A stretch of DNA of 64,000 nucleotides from Stappia stellulata. GTDB taxonomy: Bacteria; Pseudomonadota; Alphaproteobacteria; Rhizobiales; Stappiaceae. Location: positions 310,001-374,000 of the forward strand of contig NZ_JAIVMF010000002.1 in NCBI RefSeq assembly GCF_020176715.1. The letters are read 5' to 3'. The position numbers and the translations under genes are program-made. Below are positions 62,259 to 64,000 of the stretch, piece after piece; positions within the stretch are counted from its first letter, which is position 1, and every line of letters starts with the position of its first letter. Below the pieces are notes generated by a model. The model was not told the DNA's origin. It did not search any database and was given only the letters and a program-made list of their open reading frames with translations.

Positions 62259-63350
62259 GTGGGCGCCGTCACGCTTCAAAACATCGTCAAACGCTTCGGG
62301 TCCTTCACCGCGGTTCATCCGATGTCGCTGGAGATCCCGGAAGGGTCGTTCGTCAGTCTTCTCGGGCCGTCCGGCTGCGGCAAGACGACGACCCTGCGCA
62401 TGATCGCCGGGCTGCTCGACCCGAGCGAGGGCGATATCCAGATCAACGGTCGGCGGATCAACGACGTGCCGATCCACAAGCGCAATCTCGGGCTCGTTTT
62501 CCAGAATTACGCGCTGTTTCCCCATCGCACGATTGCCGAAAACGTCGCCTTCGGCCTGAAGTTTCGCGGTGTCGACAAGGCGGAGCGCGACGAGCGGGTG
62601 AAGAAGGCGCTCGATCTCGTCCAGCTTCCAGACGTCGGCGACCGCTATCCCAAGCAGCTCTCGGGCGGCCAGCAGCAGCGCATCGCGCTGGCGCGTGCCA
62701 TCGTCATCGAGCCGGACGTGCTGCTCCTCGACGAGCCGCTGTCGGCGCTCGATGCCAACCTGCGCGAGGACATGCGCGTGGAACTGAAGCGCATCCAGCA
62801 CCAGATCGGCATCACTACCGTCTTCGTCACCCACGACCAGGCAGAGGCGCTGGCGCTGTCCGACCGGATCGTGGTGATGAGCAACGGGCGTGTCGAACAG
62901 GTCGGTGCGCCGGAGGACGTCTACACGACCCCGGCAACGGAATTCGTCGCGCGGTTTCTCGGCGCCTCCAATATCCTGCCGTCGACCTGCACGGATGCGG
63001 ACGGGGCGACCGTGGCGCTCGAGAACTCTGCCTTCGGCAAGCTGGTCCTTCCGCGCGAGCGCGCGCCGCATGTCTCCGGGCCCGGCGCGGTCAAGCTTGC
63101 GGTGCGCGCCGAGAAGCTCGCCATCGTCGCGCCGGGCGCCGCCGGGGCTCCGGGAGAGGACGAGGTCAGCGTGCCCGGCGTGATCGAGACCGTCGATTAC
63201 CAGGGTCTTGCCGCGCGTTATTTCGTGCGCGTCGGCAACGAGCAGCTGCAGGCCATCAACATGATCGACGGCAGCCCCTTCGCGGAAGGGGCGGCGGTCG
63301 ATGTGCGGCTCAGGCCGCGCGATTGCACCATTCTGGCGGAGGCCGCGTGA
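62259..63350 (+). CDS. Spermidine/putrescine-type ABC ATPase (PotA-like)
   Basis: 363 residues. Walker A GPSGCGKTT, Q-loop VFQNYALFPHRT, signature [15 protein letters not shown], Walker B VLLLDEPLSALDANL and switch TVFVTHDQAEAL, followed by a C-terminal TOBE-type regulatory domain from about residue 240. GTG start with GGAG 8 nt upstream. Its stop overlaps the aminotransferase start. Confidence 0.93.
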   Translation: MGAVTLQNIVKRFGSFTAVHPMSLEIPEGSFVSLLGPSGCGKTTTLRMIAGLLDPSEGDIQINGRRINDVPIHKRNLGLVFQNYALFPHRTIAENVAFGLKFRGVDKAERDERVKKALDLVQLPDVGDRYPKQLSGGQQQRIALARAIVIEPDVLLLDEPLSALDANLREDMRVELKRIQHQIGITTVFVTHDQAEALALSDRIVVMSNGRVEQVGAPEDVYTTPATEFVARFLGASNILPSTCTDADGATVALENSAFGKLVLPRERAPHVSGPGAVKLAVRAEKLAIVAPGAAGAPGEDEVSVPGVIETVDYQGLAARYFVRVGNEQLQAINMIDGSPFAEGAAVDVRLRPRDCTILAEAA

Positions 63351-64000
63351 TGAGCGAGCGGGAAAAGAGCCATCTGTTCTACCAGAGCCGGCGGCGGCGG
63401 CCGCAGCTCGACCGGGCGCGCGGCGTCTATATGTGGGACGTCGACGGCAAGCGCTATCTCGACGGCTCCTCCGGCGCGATGGTCTGCAACATCGGTCATT
63501 CCAACGAGCGGGTGCTGGAGGCGATGCGCCGCCAGATGGAGAAGTCGACCTTCGGCTACCGGCTGCATTTCGAGACGGAGCCGGCAGAAAACCTGGCCCG
63601 GTTGACGGCGCAACGCGCGCCCGACGGTCTGGAGAAGGTGTTCTTCGTCTCCGGGGGGTCGGAGGCGGTGGAAAGCGCCATCAAGCTTGCCCGGCAATAT
63701 GCCATCGCCGTCGGCGAGGCGCAGAGATACAAGGTGATCTCGCGCCAGCCGAGCTATCACGGCTGCACGCTGGGGGCGCTGGCGCTTACCGGCTATGCGC
63801 CGCTGACAGCGCCCTTCGACCCGATGATGCGGCCGATGCCGAAGATCCCGGCGCCGCGCGCCTATCTCGATCGCCTCGATCCGAACGATCCGGCGACCGG
63901 CCATCACTATGCCGACATGCTGGAAGCGCGCATCCGCGAGGAGGGGCCGGAGACGGTGCTTGCCTTCATGGTCGAACCGATCGGCGGCGCGTCGACCGGC
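63350..64000 (+). CDS. Class III PLP aminotransferase (partial at window edge)
   Basis: 217 residues are visible and the frame is open at 64000. Motifs include GVYMWDVDGKRYLDGSSG, NIGHSNERVLEAMRRQ, FFVSGGSEAVESAIKLARQY (PLP-phosphate region) and SRQPSYHGCTLGALALTG, as in omega-amino-acid or diamine aminotransferases. The Schiff-base Lys lies beyond the edge. ATG overlaps the ATPase stop (ATGA), so uptake and transamination of the imported amine are co-expressed. Start has GGAGG about 10 nt upstream. Confidence 0.9.
   Translation, partial: MSEREKSHLFYQSRRRRPQLDRARGVYMWDVDGKRYLDGSSGAMVCNIGHSNERVLEAMRRQMEKSTFGYRLHFETEPAENLARLTAQRAPDGLEKVFFVSGGSEAVESAIKLARQYAIAVGEAQRYKVISRQPSYHGCTLGALALTGYAPLTAPFDPMMRPMPKIPAPRAYLDRLDPNDPATGHHYADMLEARIREEGPETVLAFMVEPIGGASTG

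Noticed and set aside
1-64000. CRISPR arrays, complete IS elements, prophage structural genes, rRNA operons
   Set aside because: No regularly spaced direct repeats, transposase, integrase, terminase or rRNA sequence was recognised anywhere in the window.

Overview
This is a strongly GC-rich chromosomal window from an alphaproteobacterium. Gene content points to the Hyphomicrobiales (Rhizobiales): an AapJQMP amino-acid transporter, rpiA followed by a DUF2059 gene and gor, and rhizobial-style paa genes. A marine genus of the Stappia/Roseibium type is possible, but I cannot place the genus from sequence alone. Coding density is high, with many ATGA or TGATG overlaps and several GTG starts. I see no complete prophage, insertion sequence, rRNA operon or CRISPR array.

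Layout. 0-5 kb: the end of an unidentified gene, a metallophosphoesterase, and a four-gene membrane operon (GT39 transferase, PAP2 phosphatase, GT2 polyprenyl-phosphate sugar synthase, small LAB_N protein) that probably adds a sugar to lipid A or core. 5-11 kb: cystathionine beta-lyase, then the aapJQMP amino-acid ABC operon closed by a strong terminator. 11-13.7 kb: a GlxA-type regulator, an AT-rich gap, an orphan zincin resembling phage-associated peptidases, and tRNA-Val(CAC). 13.8-20.4 kb: a signalling block with a five-PAS GGDEF-EAL protein, a HAD phosphatase and a soluble chemoreceptor carrying a PilZ domain. 20.7-28.5 kb: housekeeping and small metabolic genes (rpiA, DUF2059, gor, MarR plus a membrane protein, class V aminotransferase, a gamma-glutamylcyclotransferase-like protein, BCCT transporter). 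28.6-33.9 kb: a padR-MFP-RND efflux operon whose pump has an unusual membrane insertion.

34.8-56.2 kb is dominated by aerobic phenylacetate catabolism. puuE and paaX precede the paaABCDE epoxidase operon. After about 5.6 kb of unrelated genes, a leftward paaN-livKHMGF unit and a rightward paaG-paaI-paaK-paaR unit diverge from one intergenic region that holds a TetR-type palindrome. Together these encode putative aromatic-acid uptake, CoA activation (PaaK), ring epoxidation (PaaABCDE), isomerisation (PaaG), aldehyde oxidation (PaaN) and thioesterase rescue (PaaI). The ring-opening hydratase domain and the beta-oxidation genes paaF/H/J are not here. The inserted segment carries a frameshifted alanine-rich gene bracketed by two copies of a roughly 140-bp palindromic repeat, a Tat-exported amine oxidase and a CHASE4-GGDEF diguanylate cyclase.

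56.3-64 kb: a Tat-exported orphan, an ornithine cyclodeaminase-family enzyme, a LysR regulator and a divergent spermidine/putrescine-type ABC operon that ends in a class III aminotransferase cut by the window edge. All three ABC systems carry a GC-rich hairpin directly after the binding-protein gene, a shared architecture discussed in the findings.
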